NCBI GenBank assembly: GCA_018894105.1
Contig: CM032128.1
Coordinates: 17,713,001-17,777,000 of the forward strand
Origin: Jacaranda mimosifolia
Lineage: Eukaryota; Streptophyta; Magnoliopsida; Lamiales; Bignoniaceae
Reading direction: 5' to 3'
Length of the DNA: 64,000 bases
Shown: positions 12,011 to 24,300 of the stretch, one piece after another
How the letters are laid out: each line of letters starts with the position of its first letter
Position numbering within the stretch: position 1 is the stretch's first letter
Translations under genes and position numbers: made by a program
The notes under the pieces: model-generated
Seen by the model: only the letters and a program-made list of their open reading frames with translations
Databases searched by the model: none
What the model was told of the DNA's origin: nothing

Positions 12011-12628
12011 ACCAATATGCGACCAACGCTTCTCACGATCAGAATAGTGTGCACTGCCATCTTTTAAGTTATGTTGTTATACGAATATTTGTGTTCCAAA
12101 TTCAATTCTATCCTTTGACGTGTGTGCAAACAAACTCACTTACTTAGCATTATTTTTTGTATAGAGAGACTAGATACGACCTCCTATCTAAGATCTTTAT
12201 GCTACATGACAGACCACCACAACTCGTCATTCACTGGCACCAGCCTGAGAGACGTGATGATCTATTATTGGGTCGGTAGGAACACCGTATTATGGTATTA
12301 GATTCAGATGTTTCATGTAGTTCTTTGTGCTTCCAGGGGTCTTCTAGGCCTGACATCTCACGTTTTCGTTCTACTCAAGTTAGAGCAAACATGCCCATTG
12401 GCTTAGATGGCGGCATCAATAGAGGTTCGGGAGTTGGCCCTGTCATGTCATAGTCTGAGGTTGTTTGACGCATTGGCACCAGACTATCGAGACGTCATGT
12501 CTCGTCTCACACGAGCGAAGTTAGTATGGATCGGACACTGGACCAACCACCTACATCATCTTGATTTTATTTTATTCTCATTGTATAATTGTGTCCTGTG
12601 ATGTTTGTACACTAAATGATGTTATGTA
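12011..12628 (+). other. decayed sequence between Myb/SANT-like fragments
   Basis: This stretch ends at the target site of the hAT element. A 64-codon + frame at 12407-12601 (SLRLFDALAPDYRDVMSRLT in part) is not recognised. With the hAT element removed, the sequence continues without loss at 13851, so this is the left half of the pre-insertion locus. Confidence 0.35.
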
Positions 12629-13850
12629 CTAAAGACTAGAGGTGTCAAAATGGGCCGGGTGGACCGGCCCAGCCCGGCCCGACTCACAAAAAAAATCGGC
12701 CCAACTCGGCTCGTTTAATTTTTTAATATGGGTTGGGTTGGACCGGCTCGCTTGAAAACCCGTTTCGAGCTGAAATTTTGCAACCCGGGATCGGCTCGGC
12801 CTGCAGACTGTGAAGGACGGTGGGCTAGCCCAACTCGCGGGCTAAACAAGCCAGCTCGCGAGCTACGCGGGCTAGCCCGCTTAGCCCGCAATATTTTTTG
12901 AATTTAAATTATAAATTATAATTTTAAAAAATTTAAGAATTTATAATTTTTAAATTACAAATTACAAATTATTAATTTTAAAAGATTATAAATTTATAAT
13001 TTATAATTAAGAATGTATAATTTAATTTATTACTTTATAAATGTATAAATCAATAATTAAGAAATTTTAATTTTTAAATTATAAATTATAAATTATAAAA
13101 AAAGATTGAGAAAGGTGAAGACCATATTGCCTCAATTTGAAGAAGACGATAAAGAATGACTTGAAACTGTATCCACCATCGCATCTTAATCCGAGCGCGA
13201 TTTAGATGACTTGAGTGAACGATCGGTTTATCATTGGACATGTTTAGCATGTTTAGATATTACAAAGTTCTTTATTTATTTATTTTTGTTATTATTATGT
13301 ACTTTCATTTAGAGGTTTGGTCAAATCCACCTCTATGTAATTATTTTTTCTAAATTAATGACGGGTAGACGGGTCCATGCCAATCCCCTCACCACCTTAT
13401 TTGGTGGTGTTTTTGGAAAAATATAATTGATAAAAAAAAATTAATATAAGTATAAATTTCTAAGTTTTTATAAAAATTTAAGTATTGTAAAATATTAAAA
13501 ATCACATAAGTATAAATTATTAAGTCTTTTAAAAAAGTATAAGTGTTGAAAAAAACATTAATAATCACATAAATATAAAAACTTCAAAATTTTAAATTCA
13601 TTTTCAAAAAAAAAAAAAAAAAAAAAGAAACTCGCAGGCCAACCCACGAGCCAGACCGCCTAGCTCGGCTCATATATAAACCGGCTCACCTATATAGTGG
13701 GTTGGTTTTGAGCCGAGCTGGACTTTTCAATTTTCAGCTCGTCACGGTCTAGACCGTGAACGGCCCGCGAGCCGGCCCGGCTCAGCTCAGGACCGCCATT
13801 AATCGTCTGTTAAAAGCCAGCCCGACTCATTTGACACCTCTACTAAAGAC
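12629..13850. mobile_element. non-autonomous hAT-type DNA transposon with 8 bp target duplication
   Basis: The element proper is 12637-13842 (1206 bp). It begins TAGAGGTGTCAAAATGGGCC and its other end, reversed, begins TAGAGGTGTCAAATGAGTCG: 13 identical terminal bases, then a G/C-rich imperfect match. Directly outside both ends is the same octamer, CTAAAGAC (12629-12636 and 13843-13850), an exact 8 bp target duplication as hAT transposons make. The ends (about 230 bp each) are GC-rich with CGGCCC and GGGCTAGCCC motifs, while the middle is A/T-rich with a poly-A run near 13606-13625. No transposase is encoded. Confidence 0.92.
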
Positions 13851-14639
13851 TTGTTAATTGTGATTGGTAAAGTGTATTGTACTTTATGATTGGACATACC
13901 TTGTTTGTTGTTAAATATATTTATAGATATCTTTACTTAGATCCCAATAATTACAGTATGACCATAGACTATGCCAAGATTATCCAGTACGACAACACCA
14001 ACTATGATGTGCTTGCGTATGGTATATTTCATGATCCCTACTGGAGGGCTCAGGATGAGGCTATCCTAATCACTTGATGAATGCTGTGACCTCCCGTGAC
14101 ATCTCTCTTAAAGAGGTCCTTATAGATGAGTGCTCCCACATTGCACGCTATCTATCTAGGACGTTCAGGAGAAAGAGAATAGTTGACGAAGTTAAGATGA
14201 AGATTCAGTAGCTACGTGGCCACTACAATGCATTTCTAGAGAGCATAAGTATTCATGGGGTGCAACACAATGCCGACACAAATATGTTGCATATTGACTC
14301 ACAATACTGGGCGCTTGTTAGGAATGTAAGTTAAATTCTCCATTTTTTTATTTAAGCTAGAAATATATATATATATATATACATATCTCATATCTCTTTA
14401 CACATTGAACTAAAATGTAATAGACCTCATTCAGGAGACTATCAAATAGAGCTATTTTTGTATATTCAGAGAGCCTCAATACATCCCACTATGCTATATT
14501 TTTACTGACAGACATGTAGCCAACCTATTTGATGGTGGGCAATAGGAGATGCATCAACACCTCCCACGGTGTCACGAACAGACTCTATCTATGCAGTGGA
14601 ACAACCATCTATTCGTGTGGCATCTCAGGTTCTACCTAA
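13851..14639 (+). pseudogene. Myb/SANT-like fragment with a likely second exon
   Basis: The readable parts are TIDYAKIIQYDNTNYDVLAY and GIFHDPYWRAQDEAILIT (about 13950-14075), then RGHYNAFLESISIHG and NTNMLHIDSQYWALVRN (about 14215-14325), ending at a GTAAGT splice-donor-like site near 14327. A later stretch, PQYIPLCYIFTDRHVANLFDGG (about 14475-14545, given here in part), fits the linker that follows Myb/SANT-like domains. Stops break it. A (TA)n run lies at 14361-14381 inside the presumed intron. Element R begins at 14640 and cuts it off. Confidence 0.42.
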
Positions 14640-16187
14640 CATTCGATCCACCAACGTCCATCTCGAGTCTTTCTAATGATCTGTTTCTCATTTCGGCCCA
14701 GTAGCTTACTAGCATAAGCATCAGAATGCCTCCTGGTACCTGCGTACTCGCCTATTTCGAATGCCCACAATCATCGAAGGCTCGCATCCATCACGCCGAG
14801 CATGTTTCCTTAACGATCCCCGACTAGCTAGCATGCACTTCTCAATCTAAGGTCCCTTACGTGCATCTCTTGATGGCAAAGGAGCAATCTTGCTCCATCT
14901 TGGCATTGAGGGTGACTCACGTGCCCACAACATATTCATTGTGATCGTCACTCGCTCGGAGCGCCTAGGCCGTGCCGTAGCGTCCTTTATTTGTGCCTCG
15001 TCCGAGTAGGGCCACATGTAAGTCCAAGGCTTATGTGATGTGCCATCATCTTATATTAGTCCCGCACGAAGTATTGGACATCGTTTTCCACTTGCTAGCA
15101 ACATGCCACAACTTGCCTGCTATGCGGCGTCGCCCTACGACCGCATGTCTTAAGCCAACAGACCCCCACAGCAAGGCTAGAACCCATAGCTCATGCTTTG
15201 CGAGTTAGTTCACGAGACATTTGGATGTTCGTGTCTATCACTCAATCGACCTTGAGGTGTTGCCCCATAATTTTCAAAGCCAGCGGGGCAATAGCATTTC
15301 TGCCTTCAAACCTCTCGACACCCTCCCGAACCCAACGCGGGCCCTCTTGGCCCTACGCTTCGATTCCCGACCCATCCAGAGACTCTAAACACTCCTTTGA
15401 GATGTCTAGAGCCGCCCCTTGAAGGCTCTCAATCGCCTTCAAGGAGTTGCCCGCTTAGTGCCTTGACAGCACGGGGAGAACCGGCCGGTGCCCACCATGA
15501 CATGCCCACCATCCCAACAACCCTTCAGACATGCCTGTTCCCCATATAATAGGCTTAAAAAAGATTTATGTTTTCCCTGCAATAGACATTGAAATGCCAA
15601 TGATATATACATTTTTGTAACTTCACATCACGACATCCAAATCACTTGCTGCTTGATCTGTTGGATAGCTATCGGCTTCTACATTAACTCTGCCAAGTTC
15701 CAGCCCTGTCCGATTTTCCATGGAATAGTAATTGCCCTCGTCATAAGCTGGAATCACAACAATGCCACTACACTGCCGCATTCTAAAGGTCTTCGCCGTT
15801 TTGTATCTAAATGGAACCGTCTACTGGTGAAACTTTGTGGGAAAATTTCCAACACCTCAAGAAACACACCACAGAAACAATTTCACAAAAATCTTTTCCA
15901 AGCCACTCTGTTCAATGCATCTTTACGCTACCCGATTGCAGCAAGACCGCTCCCAGTCACCCTTAATGTTCGGTACCCAAACGAACACGGAATGACTTCA
16001 AACTTGGTGGGAAACATCCTCATATCTCCAAGAATATGCTAGTATAACAGTTTTTCAATCCACACCTCGTAAGAGTCTCTGCTCATGGGCCATTTCCGCC
16101 CTACTGGGTGAGCCGACAACACTTTGTTGCTCCTAATGCCCCTTCAAGTCACGATTGCCATTCTTCTCCAATGAGCGACCTATGACT
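14640..16187 (-). repeat. LTR-like repeat of element R, left (3') copy, 1548 bp
   Basis: It is collinear with the right copy from the CCAACGTCNATCTCGAGTC stretch to the ATGAGNNACCNATGAC stretch, but longer because the right copy has at least three internal deletions. The + and - frames of 60-130 codons inside it are not recognised. Confidence 0.65.
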
Positions 16188-18242
16188 CTCCTCCACTCAA
16201 TCCGTTGACTTCCTCATCAACACATATACAAGGACTCGAAGTGTATGTAGTGCCCCAACTCAATTCTGATTAATTTTGCACCGGATGAGTTTTAGCTCCT
16301 TTGGGCTCTCAAAAATGTGCCTTTGCACAACTCTGTTCATTCCCCTGAATGGTGCCCTCCGATATAACTCGGAAGAAGCCTGCACGACTACTCGATGATC
16401 ACCAAAAGATAACGGCCCTCAACTCAGCCAACTCTACTCATATCAAATCATGAGACGGGAAGTGCACGTGCGATCTCCGCACTCTCCCCCACTAGAGGTG
16501 TTGCCACCCTCGGCAAGCCCTCTTCAAGTGACTACCCCTAGCCAACTTGAACCCAAAACTCAGGGCCTCTGCCCAACACTCGATACTCAGGGCCTCTCTG
16601 CTTGATCTCAGCTCGACCACTCTACCAACTGACACCGCAAAAAGAGCTCTCGATGCTCCGCTCAAAACTCTGGTTGTGGAGACTCCTGCTCCGCTCAATT
16701 TTGTTCATGGGACCTCATGCCCCTCTCAAATTCCAAACTCGATCACCCAGCTTGGCCAACTCTACTGATTGGCACCACCCAATGAGCCCAACGCTCGGTT
16801 CAAAATCTGCTCATGGAGCCTGCCGCTTTGCTCAGTTTTACATATGGGGCTTTATGCCCCTATCAACTCTTGATTACCCTTATCAGAAATCCCTAGACCG
16901 CAGAGCCCATATACCGGTGTCGAAATCCCTTCGAAGAGCATCCCCAATTTAGCTCAGCTCGGCTCGGTGGCTCCTCTACTCAAGCTTGGAACAAGTCTCA
17001 ACTCGACTGCACCCAAAACGGGATCCACTTGTCACGAACGAAATTGTAATTTATTTTAATTTCAAACTCAATAGTGCGCGTCCCTATTTGGAGCATGCAA
17101 CTCTGCTCAAGAGTACTCATTCCCAATCGAGAAACTCAAATTCTCATAAAGTTGCTACACGGTGTCTGAGACTTCTGGTAGCTTCTCGACTCAAAATCTT
17201 CGTTCCCACAATGTCCAAGAGAAATTCTTAGAACTCAACTCTGTTGGTACACCTCACGTGCCATGGTGCCTCTATGCCTTCCAAATAATACGCTCGTCTT
17301 TCCCTCGTGGAAAGTTCCTCCTCAACTCAAAGGTGGCATTCCATCCACCAAAATGGCTACATTGCCTTAATCACCTCCTGACTTACAGTCCTCCGCAACA
17401 TGGTTTCTTATCCTCACAAACATGCCTCACTTAGTCCACATGGCTCTCCGGCATATCCCCTCATGGAAGTCAAGTTGAATATTGAACATTAATTATGTTA
17501 CCGAAATTTTCCACAAAACGATCAACAGCCTACCTGCCCAAAAACGTCTTATTGCGCGCACAAATTCCTTGCCTCGTGGAATTTTCGGTAGCCATGCGCC
17601 CAGCGCAAAAAAACTGCCAACCAAAAGTTATCGATGTTGCCAATAGAGCTCAATTGTAGTCACTAATAAGCACAGAACAATCAGGCTAATGCACTTTACC
17701 CAATTATAATGGCCACACTGCAAATCGGCTAATAAACTTCACTCAATCCGCAGATATCAATAACTAGGTACTCCAGCAATACTCTTCAAGTGTTACCGAC
17801 CACAATTGCATAATTAGGTTACTGGAATTTTCCCAACCGACATTTGCACTAGAACTCGGGTTAATGAGCTTCGCCCAAGCTATAGCCGTCAATAATGGTG
17901 GTCACGGAGCCAAACCATTAAAAGCTCAATCTCAGCACGCAATGCCCACTACTCGAAAACAGGATGCCAACTGATAGCAAACTCAATAACCGACATCCCC
18001 AAAATCATATCCAATCCACAAACGGCTCATTGAAGCATTTTAAAGCCTAAGACAACAAGCCAACATAATCTATGTTGCAAACCAGCATGATTCTGTCAAA
18101 AAGTCCTAGGTCTTAACCTACTGGCTCATGTCGAGTTCGTGTGCCAATCCCCTATTCAAATAGCATTCGGGTTCCGGAAGGTTGATCGTCTGATCAGCTC
18201 AATTCACTTCCTGCCTGAATTCTCACAAACTCCAATACCACC
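16188..18242. other. interior of element R, non-coding
   Basis: Between the two LTR-like repeats the sequence is moderately GC-rich, with stops in all frames except several 60-120 codon frames that match nothing I know. From 16500 to 16900 short phrases recur loosely (GGGACCTCATGCCCCTCTCA-like, CCAACTCTACT-like), hinting at an old short tandem repeat. A primer-site-like TGGTATTGGAG is on the - strand at 18230-18240, and a purine tract on the - strand is near 16186-16203. Confidence 0.45.
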
Positions 18243-19329
18243 TGTTGATCTACCAACGTCTATCTCGAGTCTTTCTGATGTCCCATTTCTCTTTTCGGCC
18301 CAGTAGCTTCTTGGCATTGAGGGTCACTCACGTGCCCACAACACATTCCTTGTGCTCGTCACTCACTCGGAGCGCCTAAGCCGTGCCATAGCGCCCTTCA
18401 TTTGTGCATCGCCTGAGTAGGGCCACATGTTAGTCCCACACGAAGCATTGGATATCATTTTCCATTTGCTAGCAACATGCCACAACTTGCCCGCTATGCG
18501 GCGTCGCCCCACAACTGTTCGGGGACTCTAAACACTCCTTTGAGATGTCTAGAGCCGGCCCTTGAAGGCTCCCCATCGCCTTCAAGGAGTTGCCCGCTTA
18601 GTGCCTTGACAGCATAGGGAGGACTAGCCAGTACCCACAGTGGCATGGCCACCGTCCCAACAGCCCTTCAGACATGCCTGTCCCCCTTATAATAAGCTTA
18701 AAAAAGATTTTTGTTTTCCCTGCAGTAGATATTGAAATGCCGAGGATGTATACATTTTCGTAACTTGGCGTTCGGACATCTAAATCACTTGCCGCTTGAA
18801 CTGTTGGGTAGATCTTGGCTTCTACATTAACACTACCAAGTTTCAGCCCCGTCCGATTCTCCATGGAACAATTATTGTCCTCACAATAAGCTAGAATCAC
18901 AACAATGCCACTTCACTGCCGCATTCTAAATGTATTCGCCGTTTCCTATCCGAACGGAACCTTCTACTGGTGAAACTTGGTGGGAACGTTGCCAACACCT
19001 CAAGGAACACCCCAAAGAAATAGTTCCACAAAAATCCTTTTTCAAGCCACTTGCTCAATGCATCTTTGCACTACCCACGTGCAATAAGCCACTCCCAGTC
19101 GCCCTTAATGTTCACTGCCCAAACAGGCACAGAATGACTTCGAACTTGGTGGGAAGCATCCTTATATCTTCAAGAACATGCTATTATAATAGTTTTGCAA
19201 TACACACCTCATAAGAGTCTCTGCTCATGGGCCATTTCCGTCCTACTGGGTGAGCCGACAATGCTTTATCGCTCCTAACACCGCTTCAAGTCACGGTCGC
19301 CATTCTTCTCCAATGAGTAACCCATGACA
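18243..19329 (-). repeat. LTR-like repeat of element R, right (5') copy, 1087 bp
   Basis: It aligns with 14640-16187 minus three blocks. The reversed sequence starts TGTCATGGGTTACTC and ends GATCAACA just before the primer-like site. The 100-codon - frame at 18598-18900 overlaps conserved sequence, but the other copy is broken in that frame, so I do not treat it as a gene. Confidence 0.65.
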
Positions 19330-19846
19330 CAGGGGCACCTAGGACCCATATGAGGTTTGATAATTGAAAGCAGAATGATGGGTCCTCCTCTGTTTGCTCC
19401 CCACAATCAAGATGTTTGATTTATGTGTTATGTACCATTTATAGACATCGATGCTTGTTGCTCAAAACTCCTATCTTTCACTTACCATTAGGATATGAAT
19501 GGATGGTAGGCTTGAAACTTTCATATGTTCTTATGTTTCATTATCAATGGTATGAATCATGGATTGGGAGTGCATTTCGTAAAACTATTTGCGTAATTGT
19601 TTATTGTTGTGCTCTATATTTTATCAATTTGTTTGTTAGTATTGATATTCTTATATCGTAATTTCTAATTAGCGCGCACATGACTTGTAGGTAACTTTTG
19701 TGTTTATAGGTAACTTTTGTGTTTGTTTTTTATGCCCCCCCCCCCATTTTGCATAAAACATGATTGCTATAATGTATAAATACTTCTTCCTTTTTAATCA
19801 AATAAACTCAAACTTATTTACTATAACAAAAAAAAAAAAAAAAAAA

Positions 19847-19877
<31 letters not shown>

Positions 19878-21324
19878 TAAATAAATAAATAAAATGCAAC
19901 CAACAAACAAATCCAAAAAATAATATAATACAACCCACTAATCATTGAACCAATTATTACAAACTTACAACACAATCACATCCAATCATTACATACATAT
20001 TCATATATATCATATATATTTTATTATTATCCTTACAATTAAAAAAATCATTCAAATCCATTTTCACCCCTAACATTTACACAAAGTATTGATTTGACCA
20101 CTACAATATAAAATGTCTCTCTCAAAACACAAACAAACATATAAAAACTTCCCAAGCCTATTTTTTAACTATTCCCTAGAACATATCCAAACATCAATTA
20201 TATTCCTCAACACAATTTCACATTCTCCAATAATTCTTTCAACATTCATTCTCTCATGACACACGATAAACACATAATAAAATCAAACAAAAAACATAAC
20301 CAAACATTCCTTGACAGTTTTATATTTTCATCAAATTCCCAATGAACTCCATCAAAAATCAAAATAAAAAGGTGATAGACATTTTCTTCCTTCTATTTTC
20401 TTATTTCTCTCTTCCCCATCTCTCCTCTCTATTTTCCAAATGGTAATTGACATCTGCCACCAACCCTGCCTCGTCATACTCATGCAGTGCTGCCCTGACA
20501 CTGCCATTGTCCTCCTATTCTCCTACTATTGCTGCTATCGTTGCATGTTGTCATCTCCATCGCCACAACCTCCCCCTCCAGCCTGTGGTGTTTTTAATTG
20601 ATTTATTATATAATTATATATATATCATTGAAATGACAAAAGTTAGATACCAAGGACATATTAGGAGCTTAACAAATTAAACCCACCAAGATGATTACCC
20701 AAATTCAAGTAGACCGAAATCACCAAAGACTTAATCAATGTAAATGTCACATTCCAAACTCAAAAAGACATTTAAGCAATCATTTGCAAACTGAAGTTTT
20801 GACTCTACATAAGTGCATTTCAATCAGAGTAGAAGCCTAATACAATTTTTCAAAAAGAACTCGACTCCTTCTCCATCCAGCATCAATTATTATTTATTTA
20901 AATTTGTTAAATATATAATTTAGGCATTTTGAATACTTTAAATATTAATTTAGGCATTTTTAATATATTAGTTTAGGCATTGTTAAATTTTTTGTTTAAT
21001 TTGTTATATGGTTAGGGTTTATCTCCTATTTTGTTAAATTATATGTTCAATTTGTTAAATGGTTATAGTTCAAGTATTATTTTATTATATATTTATATTA
21101 ATTGTATGATTATGTGTTTAATTATTAATTTTATGACTTATTCTATTATAAGTATTTATTTTTATTATTTATTAATTTCAGTTATTGTTAATTTAGCATT
21201 GTTAGTATGTTAAATTATTTCAAATTTGTTATTTAGTTTGTTGTATGATTAGGGTTTAAGTACTAATTTATTGAATTGTATTCTTAACTTATTAAATATT
21301 TGTCAGATACAAGTTTATGTTTGA
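19330..21324. other. AT-rich stretch with simple repeats
   Basis: No gene is recognised. It contains an 18 bp duplication (TAGGTAACTTTTGTGTTT, 19688-19724), an 11-base C run at 19735-19745, and a poly-A, (ATA)n and (AAAT)n block at 19828-19895. A C-rich patch at 20450-20590 gives only low-complexity frames. From 20920 there are three TTTAGGCATT copies and two diverged copies of a GGTTAGGGTTTA-containing unit. The latter is not a telomere array, since only isolated copies occur. Confidence 0.5.
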
Positions 21325-21661
21325 TGTTGTTTGGAATAGGAGCAAGATCCTTTTTGGAAAATAGTAGAATGTCAGTTTATCTTCTTAGGAGCGCACGCAG
21401 AGAGATATGTTCTTCTCAATAGTTTTTCTACTTTGAGAAATTTTGCAAGTGATTTCTTGCTTTCTGTTTCTATTTGGAACTTCGTATTTATAGAATTTAG
21501 TCTTGATGGGCTTAAGCGTATTAGGGTATTTTGACCCTCTTCGCGGGCTTGACTTGTCTTTTGAGCTCTCTAATCCATTTACTTAATTAATTGATTTTTG
21601 AGTTAATAGGTCATATTTAGTAAAATTACCAAAATGTCTTTAGGTCCATAATTATTTTACG
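21325..21661 (-). repeat. LTR of element D, 3' copy (337 bp)
   Basis: It aligns with 27167-27479 and with 53474-53796 through shared landmarks: CGCACGCAGAGAGAT, GAGAAATTTT, GTATTTATA (TATAAATAC on the - strand, a likely TATA box) and CAAAATGTC..TAGGTCCAT. The two LTRs of D differ at many positions, so the insertion is old. Confidence 0.75.
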
Positions 21662-21782
21662 GTTAATTAGGTGGGTACCCACGGCAGCCCATTGTCTAGT
21701 GCCCATGCCACTTATTAGTTAGTTAGTGCTCATGGGGATCGTCCTTTGTGAGATGTTGTAGTGTATCCAGGTTCTCTTCTTA

Positions 21783-23650
21783 TGGAGCAGTCGGTCCAAG
21801 CATTAGAAAAGCTTAAGGAATTTTCGAGTGAGAGTGAGACTACAATTATCTTCATTGTCCAATTTTGATTCTGAAGATGAGGGTTCTTCTAAGGAAAAGT
21901 CTAAGGGTATGTCTATCGAGGATGATAATTTTTCAAAGGCAATAAGAATTAGGTGTTTACTTGAGCTGGAAGAGTACACATCTTGAGATATAGGATTTGT
22001 ATTTTTGATGAACTTAAGTTTGTCCTTCTTTTTCCTCAAGACAAGATAATGTCACCTTCTAGAGAGTTCTTCATGGTTTTTAGCAGTTATTTCACTTGTG
22101 GGTTCTCCCTTCCTCCTGACCTTTTTTTCCTAAAAATAAAGTGCAGCTATGGTGTGTGTAAGCTAGTTTGTGCCTAACTTCTTTGCATCTTTCGCGGGGT
22201 TTAGATAGTGTCTGACTAGGTTAGGTTTGCCTATATCTTTTGTTAGCTACCACACCTTGTTTGGGGTATGTAATGTGCCAAATTAACCTTTCTTTTATTT
22301 TTTTCTTAAGCCGCAAAAGTAAATTCTTGTCTAGCTTACCTTCGTTTAGAGGTCCTTGAAAGAATAGGATTTTCTTTGTTAAGGATGAGGGCCAGAATGT
22401 TTCTCACAAATGGAGTAGTTCCCTACTTTGATTCATCCTGGTCAAGTTCCCTATGATCTTCACACGAGTTTCGCTAAAGTAGGATTGTTTGATTCTCTTT
22501 TTTATGTCATTTATATGTTTCCTACTGGTGCTTAACGTATTCTGTCTTCTAATTCATGGCTTAAGCTTGTGCTCATTTATGCATCTTTATATGTTCTTAC
22601 ACATGCTTATATATTGGATTAGTTCTCTTTCTCTTTGTTGATAGGAAAAAAGACTGACTTTTCTGAGATTCGTGCTAGGAGGTTGAATGGAGGAATAGGT
22701 GAGAGATGTATCATGGAGTAGCATCATAGAGAGACACCATCAAGTGAGCATCGCTTTAACCCCCCAAGCTAGCGGCTGAGTAATGCACAGGCTCCACTGA
22801 CTTTAGCAATGGGTGTTCCTACTATAAGTGATGAGGTTGAGGTGTTACCTTACAGTTTTGTAGGAAACTGTGCTCGCGGTCTTATTGCTTGTCCACAGTC
22901 CACTTTTCCTTTTCGTGCTAGCAAAGGAAAAGTGTTTTTTTGTTAGGGTTTGTGATTGACTTGTGGGGTAGACTCCCACTAGAATGTTGTGAGACTACGC
23001 TTAGTGCGGACCGCATGTGGGGCATGGTGCACGAATATGATCAAGAAAAATTGGAGTTATTCTCTTCTTCCCAATTGGCAGAGATAGTTGTTGGCGATTT
23101 TGTTGGCGCATGAACTTATTCGTTTATTTTTTCTATTTTTTATTATTTTTGCTATGATTATTTGATTTTGGAGCATTTTCATATTTTTTATCGCAGGGAT
23201 AGAACTTAGTTGAGCAAATGTCTTACTGGAGCTCTGTCCATAGCAAAACAACTCAAGGAAGAAATTATTGAAGCAGTTAAGCAGCATAGCGAGAAGAAGG
23301 ATGAGTTGTCTTCGCTACTTAAGAAGTATGAATGCTTGAACGTAAAACATATGATGGAGGTGAAGAGTGGAAAGAAAATCAGGGGTTTTGATGCTGGGAA
23401 GGTTTTCATTAATACTATTCATGAAGAAGTTGTTAAAGGAGTTTAGAGTTTCTGATGAATTTTTTAAAGTAGTGGAAGCAGAGGCAATGGTGATTTATGA
23501 GCAGACCATTTAGAGTTATTACTGTATTTGGGTGAGACTGAGCAATATAGTGAAGAAGATTTGTTGATATTGGATTCCACCATTCAGGTGAACATTACTA
23601 TTAGAGAAACTAAAAAAGGCCCTAACAGCGGAGCAGGGATTACAAAAGAG
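21783..23650 (+). pseudogene. antisense gene of element D (gypsy-type 'putative transposon' domain plus coiled coil)
   Basis: It reads opposite to gag. An early SSYFTCGFSLPPDLFF stretch (about 22083-22130) resembles the domain found in plant proteins labelled putative gypsy-type transposon (Transposase_28). After probable introns, a Lys/Glu-rich helix follows: KQLKEEIIEAVKQHSEKKDE, then LLKKYECLNVKH (23248-23350), and an AEAMVIYEQT stretch near 23480-23510. An AG acceptor (TATCGCAG) stands near 23190. Frames are broken at 21845, 22000, 22174 and 23444. The same gene recurs in E (49690-50160), I (38118-40190) and, as an N-terminal stub, H (29514). Its function is unknown. Confidence 0.65.
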
Positions 23651-23984
23651 GAGCCAATAGAGATGGCTTCGTAGGAAAGAAGATACATATTTAGAATAAT
23701 CATAGTGAGTAGGATTTATCTCTAAGAAGTTGTTTGGTATTCTTTCCATATTGAAGTTCCCTCTCAAAGGCTAACTATTAGCCTGACATTTTGATGTTTT
23801 TCTCGTTTCGTTGTAATAAAAATTTCATTTTTCTTGTATTTATTTTGCATTCAAGCAAATGCATGGTTAATCATATTGCATATTCATATTTTTCAAACTT
23901 GAAAGTAAAAAGATGTAAAATCATAACCATCATGAGCATTTATGTGAGATGTGAGATTCAAGTGTGCATACAAAATGCCAAGAT

Positions 23985-24300
23985 AAGGTGTCGGTGCCAA
24001 GGAGCAGCATCGTGTCGAGGTGCCTACTAGGCATTTGGCTGGGACACCCATATGGTGTTCATTGTGTAAGGGCAGGATTGTCCCTCTCTACTGGGACTCG
24101 AGCACCCACTAGGCGCGCGACCCTTGTATCTATCTCTAGGCACTTGTTGGTCACCTAATATTAGGTCACCTACAAGACGCCCTTTGTAATTATCCTGCAA
24201 GTGCCCGCGGATTATCCTGGGGCTCCCGATCGCCTCGCAAGTGTGCGGCTGGGATACCCCACTGCAGGAGCTCCCACGCTCCAGTCAAAAGCATAGCTTT
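23985..24300. other. GC-rich patch downstream of the antisense gene in D
   Basis: Within AT-rich surroundings this block has repeated GGCGCGCG, CACCTAGG-like and GGGATACCCCACT phrases. Element E has a shorter relative at 50395-50475 (GGGGTACCCAACTTGGCCAC, GAGGCGCCCTC). No coding content is seen. Confidence 0.4.

Larger units (their letters stand above)
14640..19329 (-). mobile_element. probable non-autonomous LTR element R
   Basis: Two related direct repeats (14640-16187 and 18243-19329) flank about 2.05 kb with no recognisable coding sequence. On the - strand the right repeat ends ..GATCAACA, and two bases on comes TGGTATTGGAG, close to the TGGTATCAGAG primer site for initiator-Met tRNA. 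Beside the left repeat a GAGTGGAGGAGAG purine tract stands where a plus-strand primer should be. Repeat order, primer site and purine tract together support an LTR element that needs proteins from elsewhere. No clear target duplication was found, and the superfamily is unknown. Confidence 0.6.

Noticed and set aside
15653..16042. 129-codon + strand frame in element R
   Set aside because: The other LTR copy is interrupted in the same frame and the sequence resembles no protein I know.
20441..20690. Pro/Ser/Leu-rich 77-codon frame
   Set aside because: Low-complexity C-rich DNA with no domain and no support from context.
21010..21260. GGTTAGGGTTTA phrases, thought of as telomere-like
   Set aside because: Only two isolated copies inside a diverged repeat; no TTTAGGG array.
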